Positions 22,101 through 35,559 of a DNA stretch of 64,000 nt are shown in pieces. The stretch's first letter is position 1. Every line of letters begins with the position of its first letter. Origin of the DNA: Diphasiastrum complanatum (lineage: Eukaryota; Streptophyta; Lycopodiopsida; Lycopodiales; Lycopodiaceae); NCBI GenBank assembly GCA_029204225.1, contig CM055095.1, positions 32,006,936-32,070,935 of the forward strand. Reading direction: 5' to 3'. The notes under the pieces are model-generated. The model saw nothing but the letters and a program-made list of their open reading frames with translations. It had not been told where the DNA came from and ran no database searches. The translations under genes were made by a program, and so were the position numbers.

Positions 22101-25014
22101 ATGTCGTCTACTGATACTTCCCAGTCTCCGCGCTATACTATCCATCGTGATGTCCCATCTGCAATGGACATCATGATTCTTCCTAGCACAAGCATGGTTA
22201 TTCAGTGGATGACCCTTGTGGAGCCTCTACTTACTGCAATGGGTATTCATGACAGAGCCTTTTCAGGATGCATCAATATGGATTTCATCACTCTTGCCTT
22301 CAGTACGTGGAAGGAAGAGAAATCCAAGTTTTAGATCACCTTCCAAGGAGCCACACACAAGGTGCATGTCACTGAGGCCACACTTGCAGCTATAGGAATC
22401 TCATCTGGTATGCAAGCCTCACCCAATCACAAGCACGCCAAACAGGCCATAAAGCCATACATCGACCTCACCAACGATCTGCACTGGACTAATGATGGCT
22501 ACCTTCTGGAAGCCATCACTGAGCCTTCCATCCACACAGCTGTCCAGTTGTTTAATCATTTCCTGATGGTTGGCAACCTCATGAAAGATCGCATCACATC
22601 TCAAATCCTTCACAGGATAGTGGAGTCCCACATAAAGTTGGCCAAAGCCTCTCTTGAACCATATAACTGGTTCAAGACTATTTCTGGTGAGCTCAAGCGA
22701 GCTATTAAGGCCAATACAAAGCAGTAGTTTGCCGCTAGCTCTCTATTGTCCCTCTTAGTCGCTTCTCACTTAGGAAACATAATCCATGGCTTCCACCTGG
22801 ATTATGTGCTTTCGGTTTATGAAGAAGCATCGGCTGAGTCATCTCACCAAGCCTCAAGTTCTCATAGTCATCGTCGTCCATGCAACAAGATAGTAATTCC
22901 TGACTCGCCTTCCACGTCACGACGACATACTAGGCTTACATCATCAGCTGCGCTTCCACCCCCTGCTGATGTTTGCACTGAACTTCCCATTCCCCTCGTC
23001 TCTAATGCTTCCCTCGCCTCTGCTCCCATACAAGGACAGTCTGTGACCATTGGGCCTACCATTCCCATCACGGCTGCCCAGGCCACCTCACCTCTGCACA
23101 CCGAAGCAACCTCACCCAACACACAATTCTTCATGGATATGTTCGATGATTCCGACCCCCTTGGGGCCACTGAAATCTTTGAAATGCCCCGGAGCCCAAC
23201 GCTCTTTGAACCCAAATCCCCTGGAAGAGGATTCGGGCATATCCATAAAGCTATTGTTGGTGTCGAAGATGCCAGTCAGCAACCACCCACACAGGGTAGC
23301 CCAGCCACACTTCGGATCGACACAACTGTAAAGTCACCAAAGCAGTTCGATGCCACGGTGCCTGAAGGGTTTGAAGACGAGGATATTTTTGAAGAAGAAG
23401 AGACCTTGGCACCTATTCCACGCCTACCAATGACAGTACCATCAGGGTCTCCTGCTACTGCCACCTCCACGACTGTCGATTCTGGTGATGCTCTCGGATT
23501 AGTTTCAAGCCTTGGGCAAGTGATCCAATCTATGCTGGATAAGAAAAAGAAAATGGAGTAGAGGATCTCTGATTTAGAATCCGAAAACACTCTGATCAGC
23601 TAGAAAATTGTCTAGCTGGATCGAGAGGTGGAGATAGCCAAGCAACATGAAGAAAAGGCTAAAAGCGAAAAGAAATTGGCCCAGCAACAAGCTAATCCCT
23701 TGGAAACCTACATCAGCTCCCTACAAAATGCCCTGACAACTGCATAGGATCAGGTAGATAAGGTAGTGCAAGATGCCAAGCAACAGGTGCAGCTGCTGAA
23801 GGGGCAATTACAAATGGCCAAACAAGATTGCACATGGCTTGAAGGTGAATTGGATGTGACCACCCTTGAGCGTGATGCATACTTGCAAACACAAATACCC
23901 GATCATACGGTCATGCTGACGGAAATTGCATATTTGTTCAAGAAAGTGGAAACATAAAAAGTGGCCTTTCAGGGATTCCAAGGCTGCTTTGATAGGTTCA
24001 AAGGAGCAGCTTCAACCGAGTTGGAAAAGGCAAAAGAAACCATCAACGCCTATGAAAAAGCCACCGCTCAAGTGTTGGAAGCCGGACCACAAATCCCCAT
24101 CCCAGTCATGCCGCAATTCTCCCCTTCACACCAAGAAGCTGTACAGATGGATACAAGGGTTGATTCGAGCATGAACCAGGGGGGAGCTCCAGATCTAGCA
24201 GATCAACCGCCAACTATATCGGTAGTACAAGCGGGTCCATCCTCATCAAGGACAACCCATTTATTCAGAAGGCCCATCAGCGTCGAGGACCAGATCTAGA
24301 CCTTCTTAAAGCAGCATCCACATGAGTCCTCGCGTGGCAGATGGGTTCTCAGATTTAAGACCTCCGAGATCGAGGCCGACAAAGAATTGGACAAAATACC
24401 TGCACTGGGAGAGCAGCCAGCATGGAGAATCACGGTTTTTGAGAAAACTTCAGAATCAATTAGGAGTTACGTCACCAGCCCTCGCCAGTTGTGGGTAGAT
24501 CCTTATTACGTGCCAATGCTGCTTGGGATTGTCTATGGATAAAATCACCATCCATACGTCCAATTGGCCAATCATCCACCAGCCTTACAGCTGGAATATT
24601 TTAGTGGACTTCCACCGGGCCTTACAAGCATATCAGAGAGAGTATGTCCACTCTCCGGATCCAACAGTGTGACAATCGGCAATCTTTGCAAAAGATCTAA
24701 CTCTGTTGGCATCAGTGGCAACCAAATGGGACGATTGCCTTCCTACCCTGGCATTCGATCCAAATAAGTTGATGGCCTCAAAGCAAATCAAAGATCAGCT
24801 GCCAATTGTTCGACTGTATTTCCGTGCGGCTATGATGGGAGGCTCTTGGGAATCCCGCTTCACCTCATGGACAACTTCCAACTGGATTGCCGGAGCCCAC
24901 CGTTGTTTCCTGTCGCATAATTTGGATTTGAATACTGCACGCTTTGACTTTATGGAGAAGGTGCAGTATCATTTAATTAAGATTCGACGCGAAGCCAATA
25001 AAAGTCCCCAATAA
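22101..25014 (+). pseudogene. Post-integrase ORF of the inner Gypsy element (function unknown)
   Basis: One reading frame runs from ATG 22,101 to about 24,600, then shifts by one for the last 400 bp, about 970 codons in all. The N-terminal third is helical with no transmembrane stretch. The middle (22,750-23,550) is Ser/Pro/Thr-rich and acidic. 23,560-24,060 reads like a Lys/Gln/Glu coiled coil. The C-terminal domain carries KWDDCLPTLAFDPN, DQLPIVRLYFRAAMMGG and WIAGAHRCF. Nine in-frame stops interrupt it: seven TAG, two TAA, no TGA. I see no signal peptide or fusion peptide, so an envelope role is not supported. Related domains lie at 11.65-12.3 kb and 63.57-64.0 kb. Confidence 0.75.
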
Positions 25015-25051
25015 CTGCATATTGCAGGTGTCGTGGGACCGCCACCAGTTT

Positions 25052-25064
25052 TGGTGGGGGATAC
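25052..25064 (+). other. Polypurine tract region
   Basis: TGGTGGGGGATAC lies against the LTR start at 25,065. The same sequence precedes the inverted copy at 63,569 on the minus strand. Confidence 0.75.
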
Positions 25065-25822
25065 TGTTGGAGGGTTTGCGGATCCCAAGGCAATCCTAAT
25101 CCTAGTTAATAAGTGAGAGGGATTTGGCACCCTGCGTGTGTAAGTCCAACCCAATGATCACATAGTTATTTGATTAATTTTGAATGTCAATAAAAGGACT
25201 TTAGGCCTTTTTGCGGGACTTTCAATGTCACTGGGCCTAAATGTCAAGTTAGTGAATAAAGTTGGGTTTCCCTCCAATTTTGATGGTTCCCACACTTTTT
25301 TAAATTTGAATAAAAAGAGAGGCAAGACTGGACCAATAGGATTCAGAGGCTAGGGTCCTCCTCTCTACTATAAAAATGGACCAACTCGAGTTGCTCCTGA
25401 TGTTCATTTCCTCATTTCAATAAAGCATATTGGTTCCTTTAGAAATGGATTGATGAATGTCCTTGCTCTTCCTCTCTTCTCCTCCATTTCTCATGCTTTC
25501 TTTGGATTTTGCTAATTGTTGGATCTGATCATTATTGGGATTGCTATTTCTTATGCTTTTTGTGAGAGAGAAAGCGAGAGAGAGAAGAGTAAGTTTCTGT
25601 CATTGTTGTGGATTTAGGATTAATGGAAGTAGGGTTAATGGATGTAGTGCTAATGCTTAGTGTTAATGGATGTTAGTGTTAGATCCTCCATTCATGTTGA
25701 AATCTAAACTATACTATCGCTCTCATGGGAACGAACCTACGCATGACAACTAACTCCGTCTCTTTGATGCTAGATTGACTAGATCTTGGATTCAGGTTAG
25801 GCAAAGAAAGAAACCCACTACA
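25065..25822 (+). repeat. Inner Gypsy 3' LTR
   Basis: TGTTGGAGGG to CCCACTACA, 758 bp, followed directly by the target duplication GATGG. It contains a 16-bp insertion relative to the 5' LTR near 25,630 (GGATTAATGGAAGTAG region). Confidence 0.9.
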
Positions 25823-26180
25823 GATGGTTATGCTATCACCACCAGACCAATGAGCAACCGCTACTTTATCTGTGGCGAAACAAGACATTTCATGGCTAAC
25901 TGTAAAGTAAAAAACCAATACCATGCGGAATATCCCGACTGTGTTCACAAACACAGCTTCAAAGACTGTTCTAAACAACCTAACAGGATCCTTCCAGCAC
26001 GTCATATCACATCCGAACCTGTTAGAGTTCTTACTAGAGCACAACGCCAACAACAAGAACAGCAACAAAACCATGGAAAATCAGCTGACCCACATGGAAG
26101 CCATTTGACGGCTTCCACATTACCAAAAGACTACCCGGACCCAAAAGTCGAACAAAGGCAATACAACAAATTTTGAGATG
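25823..26180 (+). pseudogene. Outer Gypsy element: Gag, 3' part
   Basis: Gag reading resumes after the inner element with the knuckles CGETRHFMANC and CVHKHSFKDC, then a Gln-rich segment. It is contiguous in codon phase with 16,907 once the inner element and one GATGG are removed. The frame ends at TGA 26,174. Confidence 0.75.
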
Positions 26181-26299
26181 AATTTTTGCGAGAGGAAGAA
26201 CATACGGAAAGTCCGTTATCAGCTCATATCCCTGAAAAGGAGCAATCCCTATAGGGACTTGAAGTATTTTCTGACCTCCTGCAAGCTCAACTTACTATG

Positions 26300-26570
26300 C
26301 CGTTCCATAGTGAAATCAAATCCTTCACCGGACTTCAACGCTATATCCATCATAGTTTTCAGCTGCCTCTTATTCCTGATGAACAGCGAAAACCAGAAGA
26401 GATTCCTAAAATTCCTCAGATTCCTATGAATCTGATGAATATAGGTATTGTTAAGGGGAATAGCATAACACTACCTTTGTCCTATAAAGATTATCCCACA
26501 GTATCTGATATCCTCGATAGCGGATCAGACGTTATGGGGCTTCAATACCCTCGATCAACCACGATATAAA
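26300..26570 (+). pseudogene. Outer Gypsy element: aspartic protease region
   Basis: The frame contains IPMNLMNIGIV and ITLPLSYKDYPTVSDILDSG with the active-site DSG (ILDSGSDVM near 26,515). Stops and shifts on both sides show decay. Confidence 0.6.
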
Positions 26571-26773
26571 CTTTGCATGGCTGATCAATGAGTTACTGAC
26601 CCTGTTGGTCATTTATCAAAGTTTGAATAGCAGGTGTCAAGTTTGTCATTGATTGTGTCATCTTAGACCTACTAGAAGATGCCAATACATATAAACTCCT
26701 TCTTGGTACACCTTGCCTCCAGATGGTAGGTGTTGTCCAAGACTAGAAGAACAGCAAAATTACCTTTGGCAAC

Positions 26774-27690
26774 ATGATAACCGAGTCACTGTTGACTCAA
26801 AATGGCCATGTCAAGCCCACCAAGGTATACGATGATTGGTCATCTACAACATATGACGAATCAGATAGTGTGCCGATCCAACCAAAAGGCCACTATAGAC
26901 GAACCACGGACATAATAAATTGGGGTCATGCACTAGCCACCGTGGACTGTGCGAATTCCATTCGATGTCGTATCGAAATGGCTGTAGAAGATGTGGATAT
27001 TCTCCCATCTTCTACAAACATTGACACACCCATCATCCCGCTTATGATGATAGATCTCATTCCTATAGCTTGGTGCCCAGGAGAACCTAGTGTCTCTACT
27101 GCCCATGTTTCAGAAGAAGGCATTCTTTCCATGGATGATGTTGAAATGACGGATGATTATGTACCTATCTAGATGCTCAACGTTATCCGTCGAAAGTCAT
27201 TCCTAAGGAGATCAAGTCATTGGGACCGTTGGCTCATGTTCCACTAACATCCAAAGTACCAAACACACAAGCATACAGGCCCAAACCCAAAGTATATACT
27301 TGGAACGTGTATCTCGACGAAGTCTGGGATACAATTGACGACGATATGGTAAGTGAGGCCACAACACCACCCATTCAAAAACCACAAAAACCTTGGTTAC
27401 AAAAAAATAAAATTATTGATACAAAATTAACCGAGCATCAAAAACAGATGCGTGTGAAGCTTAAACAGCCAATCAAGCCCTTGTCCGAAGGGACAGACAC
27501 CAAACAATACGACAAAGCTTCCACGTCCGATAAAGAATCAACTGAAATGATTTCTAAAGTCCCAGAACATTTTGTGGACCCAGCTTTCGATCTTCCACAG
27601 AAATTCAAAGACTTTACATTGGATGATGTCGTTATCCAGTTACCGCAGCCACATCGGGAGTATGACAAACTGGCAGTGATATCAGGTTAT
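26774..27690 (+). pseudogene. Outer Gypsy element: protease-RT linker
   Basis: Open segments (26,774-27,172 and 27,220-27,690) share INWGHALATVDC and LDDVVIQLPQPHRE with the inner element's linker. At about 27,685 the sequence changes abruptly to Copia Pol, so the outer element's RT is not present here. Confidence 0.6.
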
Positions 27691-28529
27691 GTCAAAACAA
27701 GTATGTGGACGAGATATTGGAGAGATTTCACATGACAGAGTGCAAACCTTCCATCACCCCTTGCGAAGCTGGTAAGAAATTATCTCGTATTGATGATAGT
27801 GCACATGTTGACGCTACTCTATTTCGTCAGCTAGTTGTGAGTTTGATATATCTTACGACTACACGTCCTGATATCTGCTATGCTGTAAGTTCGATTAGCC
27901 AATTCATGTCATCACCCACTATGGACCATTGGAAAGCTGCAAAAAGGATTTTGAGGTATGTGAAAGGTACACCTAACCTTGGCCTAATCTACAAAAGACA
28001 AAGTGTTTTACCTAAGTTGCAGGGTTATGTTGACGCTGATTGGGCAAGAAGTATAGATGATAGAAAGTCAACAACAGGTTATGCCTTCAATTTTGGTAGC
28101 GGTTGGTTTTCATGGTCTAGCAAGAAGCAAGATACTATTTCTCTTTCTTCTACAAAAGCCAAATATAAAACGTTGAGTTCTGCTACCCAGGAAGCTGTTT
28201 GGCTACGTAAATTGTTATGTGAGATTGCCATGAAGCAGGTAAATCCTACTGTTATTTTTTGTGACAGTCAAAGTGGAATACAATTGGCTAAGAATCTTAT
28301 CTTTCACGCAAGGACAAAACATATTGAGGTGAAATATCACTTTGTGCGTGAGAAGTTACAATCTGAAGATATAAGTATTGTACATTGTTCTACGTTATTA
28401 CAAGTTGCTGATATATTTAAAAAAGCTTTAAGTAAAGAAAAGTTTGAGACTTTTAGAGCCAAACTTGGCTTGATCTGGTTATGTAAAAAGCCTTTACTTG
28501 TAATACTATCATGGAGGTATGTTCCATGA
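27685..28529 (+). pseudogene. Copia RT C-terminus and RNase H fragment
   Basis: About 280 open codons begin at YVDEILERFHMTECKPSITP, followed by LIYLTTTRPDICYAVSSISQ and HWKAAKRILRYVKGTP. RNase H motifs follow: YVDADWARSID (Asp), SLSSTKAKYK (the usual Glu in SSTEAEY is Lys), FCDSQSGIQLAKN (Asp) and HIEVKYHFVRE. It has no internal stop, but the missing Glu and the missing N-terminal Pol mark it as dead. Confidence 0.88.
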
Positions 28530-28557
28530 ATAGAGTAAACTCTAAAATAAAGAGAGA

Positions 28558-28775
28558 TGTTGATCATTGAGGGAGAGAGTTAAAATAGCAATGATCGACT
28601 TGTACAATGCTTTCTTATTTCGATTGCTGCTTAGTTCTAGAGTTATCGGGCCATCTTTCTTTTACGAGCCCTTTGAGTGCTTTTAAGCAACTTATCTTTG
28701 TACTTACTTATCAGTTAAATATACAGTTTGTGGAGAGCAATTCTGTTGTCTTGTCTTGTTGCACTTGATGTTGTG
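28558..28775 (+). repeat. Probable Copia 3' LTR remnant
   Basis: A purine tract (AATAAAGAGAGA) precedes TGTTGATCATTG. About 215 bp of non-coding sequence follow. The right end is not resolved and no second copy is in the window. Confidence 0.4.
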
Positions 28776-28779
28776 ATGA

Positions 28780-29900
28780 GGTGATCGATCCGGTTGGGTG
28801 TTTAAACTTTCTTCTTAACTATCTAGATTGTCCATTGAGACAATTACGAAAAGCTAAGATGGCATTATCTTACAAGGACCAGCATGTACCATGTTATCAA
28901 GCAAATCCACTCAAGATGCACTACAAACGAAAAATTTTCGTGCCACCGATTTTGAGACATGTGGATTATATGCCAATCCTCCCAAATCAGAAAAGTGCAT
29001 AGAGTCACCTCAAACTCAAACGACCTCAACATCACAAGAGGCGGAGTTGGTAGAATCCATCAAACAAATTGTAACAACAGAAATTACGAGAATTCTACCC
29101 AGCCTTCTACAACAAACAGTGGATGCTACATTACATTAGGTACCTGTGGCAACTCAAACTCTTGGCGGAAAGTCGGCACAAGGTTTTGCAAGCAAGCATG
29201 GTCACATAGTCTTCAAGACCGCAAGACAATGGGAAGGAAAAGGCTAAGGTCACCAAGTCCAAAATCATCAATGGGCAATGTCCAACCAAAGTTACGAGCA
29301 ACAGACCACCAGTGCAGTTTCAAATCTGGGTATAACAGTGTTTGAAAGGCCAAATCCAGGGAATTCAAGCCCAAAAAGGCCAATTACACAACAAGACCAG
29401 CGCCTACAATGTCTACGCCTTGTCCTCAATTGGTAAGATTGACTGCCGAAGAAAGTTTTCAGGTTAAAGCATACCACAACACCTAGATAGACTAAACAGT
29501 CAAGAGAGCATGTCCTATCCACATTACGAATTGAGAAAGACCGTCAATACCACTGGGGGAAGTAGTGCCACTCTATCAGGATCAATATCAAGTAGCCTTA
29601 TCATGGGATCCTCTGATGGATAGTGTAGACTACCCATTTGTCTATGAACAAGGTTATCAGGATGGCCACCAGGCTCATATGGTTATTATTGAAAATCTGG
29701 CAAGTCCATGTTCTTGCTGATTGAGATCAAATAAAGTCTCAGGTTTTGCGTAGGCGAACTCATATCTACGCTTTTCCTAGAGCACAAAAAAAAAATCATC
29801 TATACATATGCTCTCTACAAACTTTGACAATGTGACTCGTCATTATCCCAAGGACCAGTCAGAGGCGAAGTGCCATGGGACTGGCACTCATTTGGTAGCA
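28780..29900 (+). pseudogene. Unassigned Gypsy-like coding debris
   Basis: Short open pieces (28,891-29,139 with QEAELVESIKQIV; about 29,540-29,700 with PLMDSVDYPFVYEQGYQDGH) look protein-like but match no domain I can name. Their place just upstream of a Gypsy LTR suggests a decayed gag or post-integrase ORF. Confidence 0.3.
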
Positions 29901-29906
29901 GGGGCA

Positions 29907-30827
<921 letters not shown>

Positions 30828-31238
30828 ATGAGTGTTCACATGATGAATCTTATCCAACCACCCACACTCCAACTCCTTCGGTAGCATCATCATCATCCAA
30901 TGCAACCAACCTATCCACCGAGCTGCTGATGGAACTGTTTACAGATTCCCTCTGAATTTGTGAACACAAAATCATCTCTTGGTTTCTTCTTCTTCTTTAC
31001 CATTTTTTATGGTTCTTACGGTTCTTCTTGTTAGAACGGTTAACACATGTGTGGGTTACTCAGATTTCAGCATGTATTTTCCAGCCTGTCAATGGGAGAC
31101 ACGGTTCCGATACTCAATTACATGCAAAAAACCGCCATGTAACCATCTACAGCTCAAGAGGATCAATGTTCTGGTACAGGGAGCAGTCCTACCACTATCT
31201 ACTAGTTTAGAAAACAATCAAGAACAAGATTAGCTACT
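30828..31238. other. No recognisable feature
   Basis: Only short spurious frames are visible. No primer site follows the LTR end at 30,827. Confidence 0.5.
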
Positions 31239-31318
31239 GAAAACAAGAAACAAGATTCAAGAAACAAGAAACAAGATTCAAGAAACTAGAAACAAGATTC
31301 AAGAAACTAGATTCCTAA
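31239..31318. repeat. Tandem AAGAAACAAGATTC repeat
   Basis: About five near-copies of GAAACAAGATTCAAGAAAC-type units. They lie at or near the 3' boundary of the minus-strand LTR that starts at 32,092. Confidence 0.75.
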
Positions 31319-31329
31319 CAACATTTTAA

Positions 31330-32092
31330 CAGTCTAAGAATCAGGAAACACTCATTTCTTGATGCTTAGATTGCTCAAGAACAATCAAGAACTGGGCTGT
31401 AAGGGAGTATGCAAGAAATATACCACAAATCAGCCTATCTAGTTTACTTGAATGATGATTACTACCTAATTCCACAAACAAGAACTGAATCCTAATCCAC
31501 AACTAAGCAAGAAACAAGAAACAAGAACCTAGTTAATCCACAATGCAAAGGAATCAAGCATGCTCATAGAAATCTCACTCAAGAACATTGCATGAACAAG
31601 GAGCTTAGCTATCATCAAGAACTTGTGGAGGATCCTCTTTATTAGCTCAAGAGAACTTGACAATACATTCAAAGCTCCCTCACAAGAGAGAGTGGGCCTT
31701 AAATAAGCAAGAAGGCTGCCCATGTGGAGCCCATGTGGCAATTCCACCAAATTAGAAATTACATGTGAAATTTGTCCTTCTACTAAAGGTCACCATCAAA
31801 AGGTGGCTCACTCTAACTAATTTAAGGGGGGTCTACCTTTATTTACAATGCCTAGGAAATATTACTAGCTCCTACATGGTCATTCTTCTTTGGGATACAC
31901 CATGTAGGCTCACATAGATAACTCACTGTCTTCCTAGCTAGTACTTCCTCGGCTCTCATGCTCGGCTCTCAGCTTCTTCTGCTCTCTTCCTTTTGAGACC
32001 TCCTCGGTCATGGGTGAGAGATAACTTGTGTGTTCAGCTTGACTCGACACTTGGAGATTAAACTTCACCTTTCACAAACTTGGGACCCAACA
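31330..32092 (-). repeat. LTR-like sequence, minus strand
   Basis: On the minus strand it begins TGTTGGGTCCCAAG at 32,092. The first 340 bp are homologous to the plus-strand repeat at 13,377-13,690; the remainder is unique here. A CTAATAAAG polyadenylation-like signal occurs near 31,645. The far end is not resolved. Confidence 0.5.
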
Positions 32093-33120
32093 ATTATTTC
32101 AGTTTGAAGATTTTTAATGAAGTTGCAATGCACTTTGCACTTCAGACCCCTTCTTATGAAGTTGAAGTTGAAATCCAACAGATCCAATGGTCACCTAAAA
32201 TCTGACTGCCTAGATCATTTCTTGGCCAGTCAACTTTAACCATTGAACACAATAGTTCCAGATCCAACGGTCATGATCATTCAGGTGCATCAAGTTCTCT
32301 TCTTGAGAACACTTCTCCCTTCCGCACGCTACAGAATAATGCGATTGACCGCACATCCAGTCCCGCAACCTCCCTCACGCCATCTCTGATCTTCTTCACG
32401 CTGATTTCCAACAATGGTCGCCCTGCTGATCAGCCTTTCTCTTCCAATGCTCCACGATCGCCCACGGCTTCTTACAGGCTGATTCTCCTTACTAGGGCGC
32501 CCTTCTCTAGCTCTTCACAACCACAAAAAGAGATTTGTATAAGAGCGTCATCTTGACAATTTTGTAAAAATGAAATATAGGATGCCAAGTCTCCTATGCC
32601 AGATGAGTTTTGTAGGTAGAGGTGGATCACAACTCTTCACGATGTTGTAAATTTTATAAGTGTATTATTTAATAGTTTCATCAGGGAACATCTGTATTTC
32701 AGAAAACCGTGCAAGTGGAGTGTAGTAGAGATAGTTGCGTGCTGAATTGCTTCAGTGCCAACACAATGGTGGCGTTCCATTTTTTTTTTGAAACAAGAAA
32801 AAAGAAAAAAGAAAAGAGTGAATAAAAATTGATCAATATGGATGAAAAAATACGAATAACAAAAACAAAGTGTCATAGTAACAGATGGATGTAACAAGGA
32901 AATTTAACAAATGGATACAACAGATGGAGTTTACAAACAGATGGGTTTTACAAATGGATATGAAAGTTACACAAAATGGAGATGGAAAAAATGAACATTG
33001 TGACGGTGCATATGGTAACTGATGTGAAGGAACAATGGCTATGGTTCGGGGTGGGTGGGGTCCGGGGTCTTGTCTGCGATTGAGCGAGTGATTGGCGTGT
33101 CAAGTCATTAGCCAACGAGA
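32093..33120. other. Non-coding stretch with ACAAATGGAT/ACAGATGG words
   Basis: No protein-coding similarity seen. Between 32,880 and 33,030 the words ACAAATGGAT and ACAGATGG recur about six times. It probably belongs to the leader of the minus-strand element whose primer site is at 33,755. Confidence 0.4.
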
Positions 33121-33129
33121 CCTCCTTTT

Positions 33130-33700
33130 TTTTTTAAAGTAAAGGGCGAGTAATGGAAAGGTAGTGGGCGAGTAATGGGACGAGAAAAGAGACGAGTAAA
33201 GAGGCGAGTAATTGGGTGAGTAATGATGGCGAGTAATGGAGACGAGTTATATTGGGCGCGAGCAATAGCTCTGATGGTGAGTAATAAACTATAACTTGCC
33301 AAGCTCTCAAAAGATAGATTAGTATCTGTGTAGGCCTCAACTCTGATGGCGAGTAAAGATAGTGAGCAAAAAATGCAAAAACTTTGATGGCAAGTTATAA
33401 ATCCTTGATGACCGCGAGTAATAAATTATACCTCACCGATCAGCAGGAAGATGTCTTTGAGCTTGTTGATCACTCTACTTTGATGGCGAGTAAAGTTGAT
33501 GATAAAAAAGTGAAAAAAAGTGGTCTGGTGAGTAAAAGGTGGATGGGTGAGTAAAAGTACTGATGGCGAGTTATAACTTATAACTCGTCGAGCTCATAGA
33601 ACAAAGTTTGGACCCTATTTAGCTCTCTGGAGAAGTGGCGAGTAAAGAGGAGAAGAAAAAAAGCTTGTAGGTGAGTAATAAACCGATCAAAAAGAGAGAA
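33130..33700 (-). repeat. Leader word array: TTACTCGCC (GGCGAGTAA)
   Basis: More than twenty copies of GGCGAGTAA or close variants in 570 bp, directly after the primer site of the minus-strand Gypsy LTR. A perfect 10-bp inverted repeat with a 1-nt centre, CGAGTTATAA at 33,567-33,576 and TTATAACTCG at 33,578-33,587, is included. Confidence 0.8.
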
Positions 33701-33754
33701 AATATCAGAAAAATGCAAACTAAAAAATAACTTCTAGGACTGTTTAACACAGTC

Positions 33755-33772
33755 TCCCCGGCAACGGCGCCA
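33755..33772 (-). other. Primer binding site (tRNA-Asp type)
   Basis: TGGCGCCGTTGCCGGGGA on the minus strand, 6 bp after the LTR end. This sequence is the known primer site of Athila-like Gypsy elements, complementary to tRNA-Asp. Confidence 0.85.
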
Positions 33773-33778
33773 AAAAAA

Positions 33779-34747
<969 letters not shown>

Positions 34748-35460
34748 CTCATGCTCTTCTTTGATGGCATCTTCCATTGCTTCTTGCAATGTAGCGTATT
34801 GCTCTCGTCGTTTAAGCTCTCTTTGGATACTACATGGTAACCCCGCAAGGAACCACATAATAACTGCATGATCGGGAGTTAGGGCTGCATTGCACTCGGA
34901 TCTTAGATGTTTGACCTGTTCGATATAGTCCCTGACCCTTTCTCTTTTTCCCATCTTTACTTTGCTCAACATGAGACACAGATCTTCCAAGAACTTTCTA
35001 GGTTTAAAGCGCATGATGAGAGCCGCTTTAACTGCTTCCTAAGTGGTTTTATCTTCTTCTGATAGGTTGAAGTACCAATCTTGTGCAACTACCACAAGAG
35101 ACATTGGAAACAACATCAATTTCTCTGTTGGTGTCCGCTAGCCGTAGATTTTGCAGGCTTGCTTGTAGATATGGAGGAATCTTATTGGATCTGATGACCC
35201 ATAATATTTTGGTATTTCCATCTGTGGTTCCCTTCAAATTGCTTGCAATGGTGCAATAGGTACAGGTTGACCCATTGGATCCATTGATACTGGTTCTGGT
35301 TCTGCCTCGATATGCATAGCTGCTACTCTAGGAAGGTTTGGTGCTTGATTTACTGCTCTTCTCGTGACTGATTGTCCAGATCTCATATTCATTTGGTGGT
35401 AGGGTCCAAGAATGTTGGATCTAATTGGTACAGTGGAAAGCAATCTGGATCTCAAGGCAT
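34748..35460 (-). pseudogene. Gypsy Gag, truncated by an LTR insertion
   Basis: On the minus strand, an N-terminal Pro/Gln-rich segment (35,455-35,234, MRSRLLSTVPIRSN) is followed after a shift by the Gag core (MRFKPRKFLEDLCLMLSKVK, IMWFLAGLPCSIQREL, EQYATLQEAMEDAI). The core resembles the outer Gypsy Gag at 15.8-16.2 kb. Coding ends at 34,748 where the minus LTR begins; the next codons are LTR sequence. The zinc knuckles and pol that should follow are not adjacent. Confidence 0.8.
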
Positions 35461-35559
35461 CTTATAGTGGTTTTTCCTTGATAACTTTTTTATCCTTGTT
35501 TTGATTGGCCTGAGATTTTCACAGTAGCTAGATCTGCTACAAATCTAACTACTGATCTG

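Larger units (their letters stand above)
16908..25822 (+). mobile_element. Inner Ty3/Gypsy element with post-integrase ORF, nested in another Gypsy gag
   Basis: An 8.9 kb element with LTRs of about 741 and 758 bp (TG...CA), flanked by the 5-bp duplication GATGG. The order RT, RNase H, integrase, then an extra large ORF is that of the Tat/Athila-like side of Gypsy. The primer site, gag and protease are missing: the left LTR ends two bases short of its CA and passes straight into the gag-pol linker, so this is a deletion derivative. LTRs differ at roughly 4-5 percent by eye count. The 3' LTR is preceded by a G-rich purine tract. Confidence 0.92.

Noticed and set aside
22868-23215. 115-codon minus-strand frame
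   Set aside because: Shadow of the Ser/Pro-rich middle of the post-integrase ORF.
22101-25014. Envelope glycoprotein for the post-integrase ORF
   Set aside because: No signal peptide, transmembrane helix or fusion-peptide-like segment is visible; position alone is not enough.
33067-33720. CRISPR-like regular repeats
   Set aside because: The GGCGAGTAA words have irregular spacing and no constant spacer length, and the DNA is a plant retrotransposon leader.
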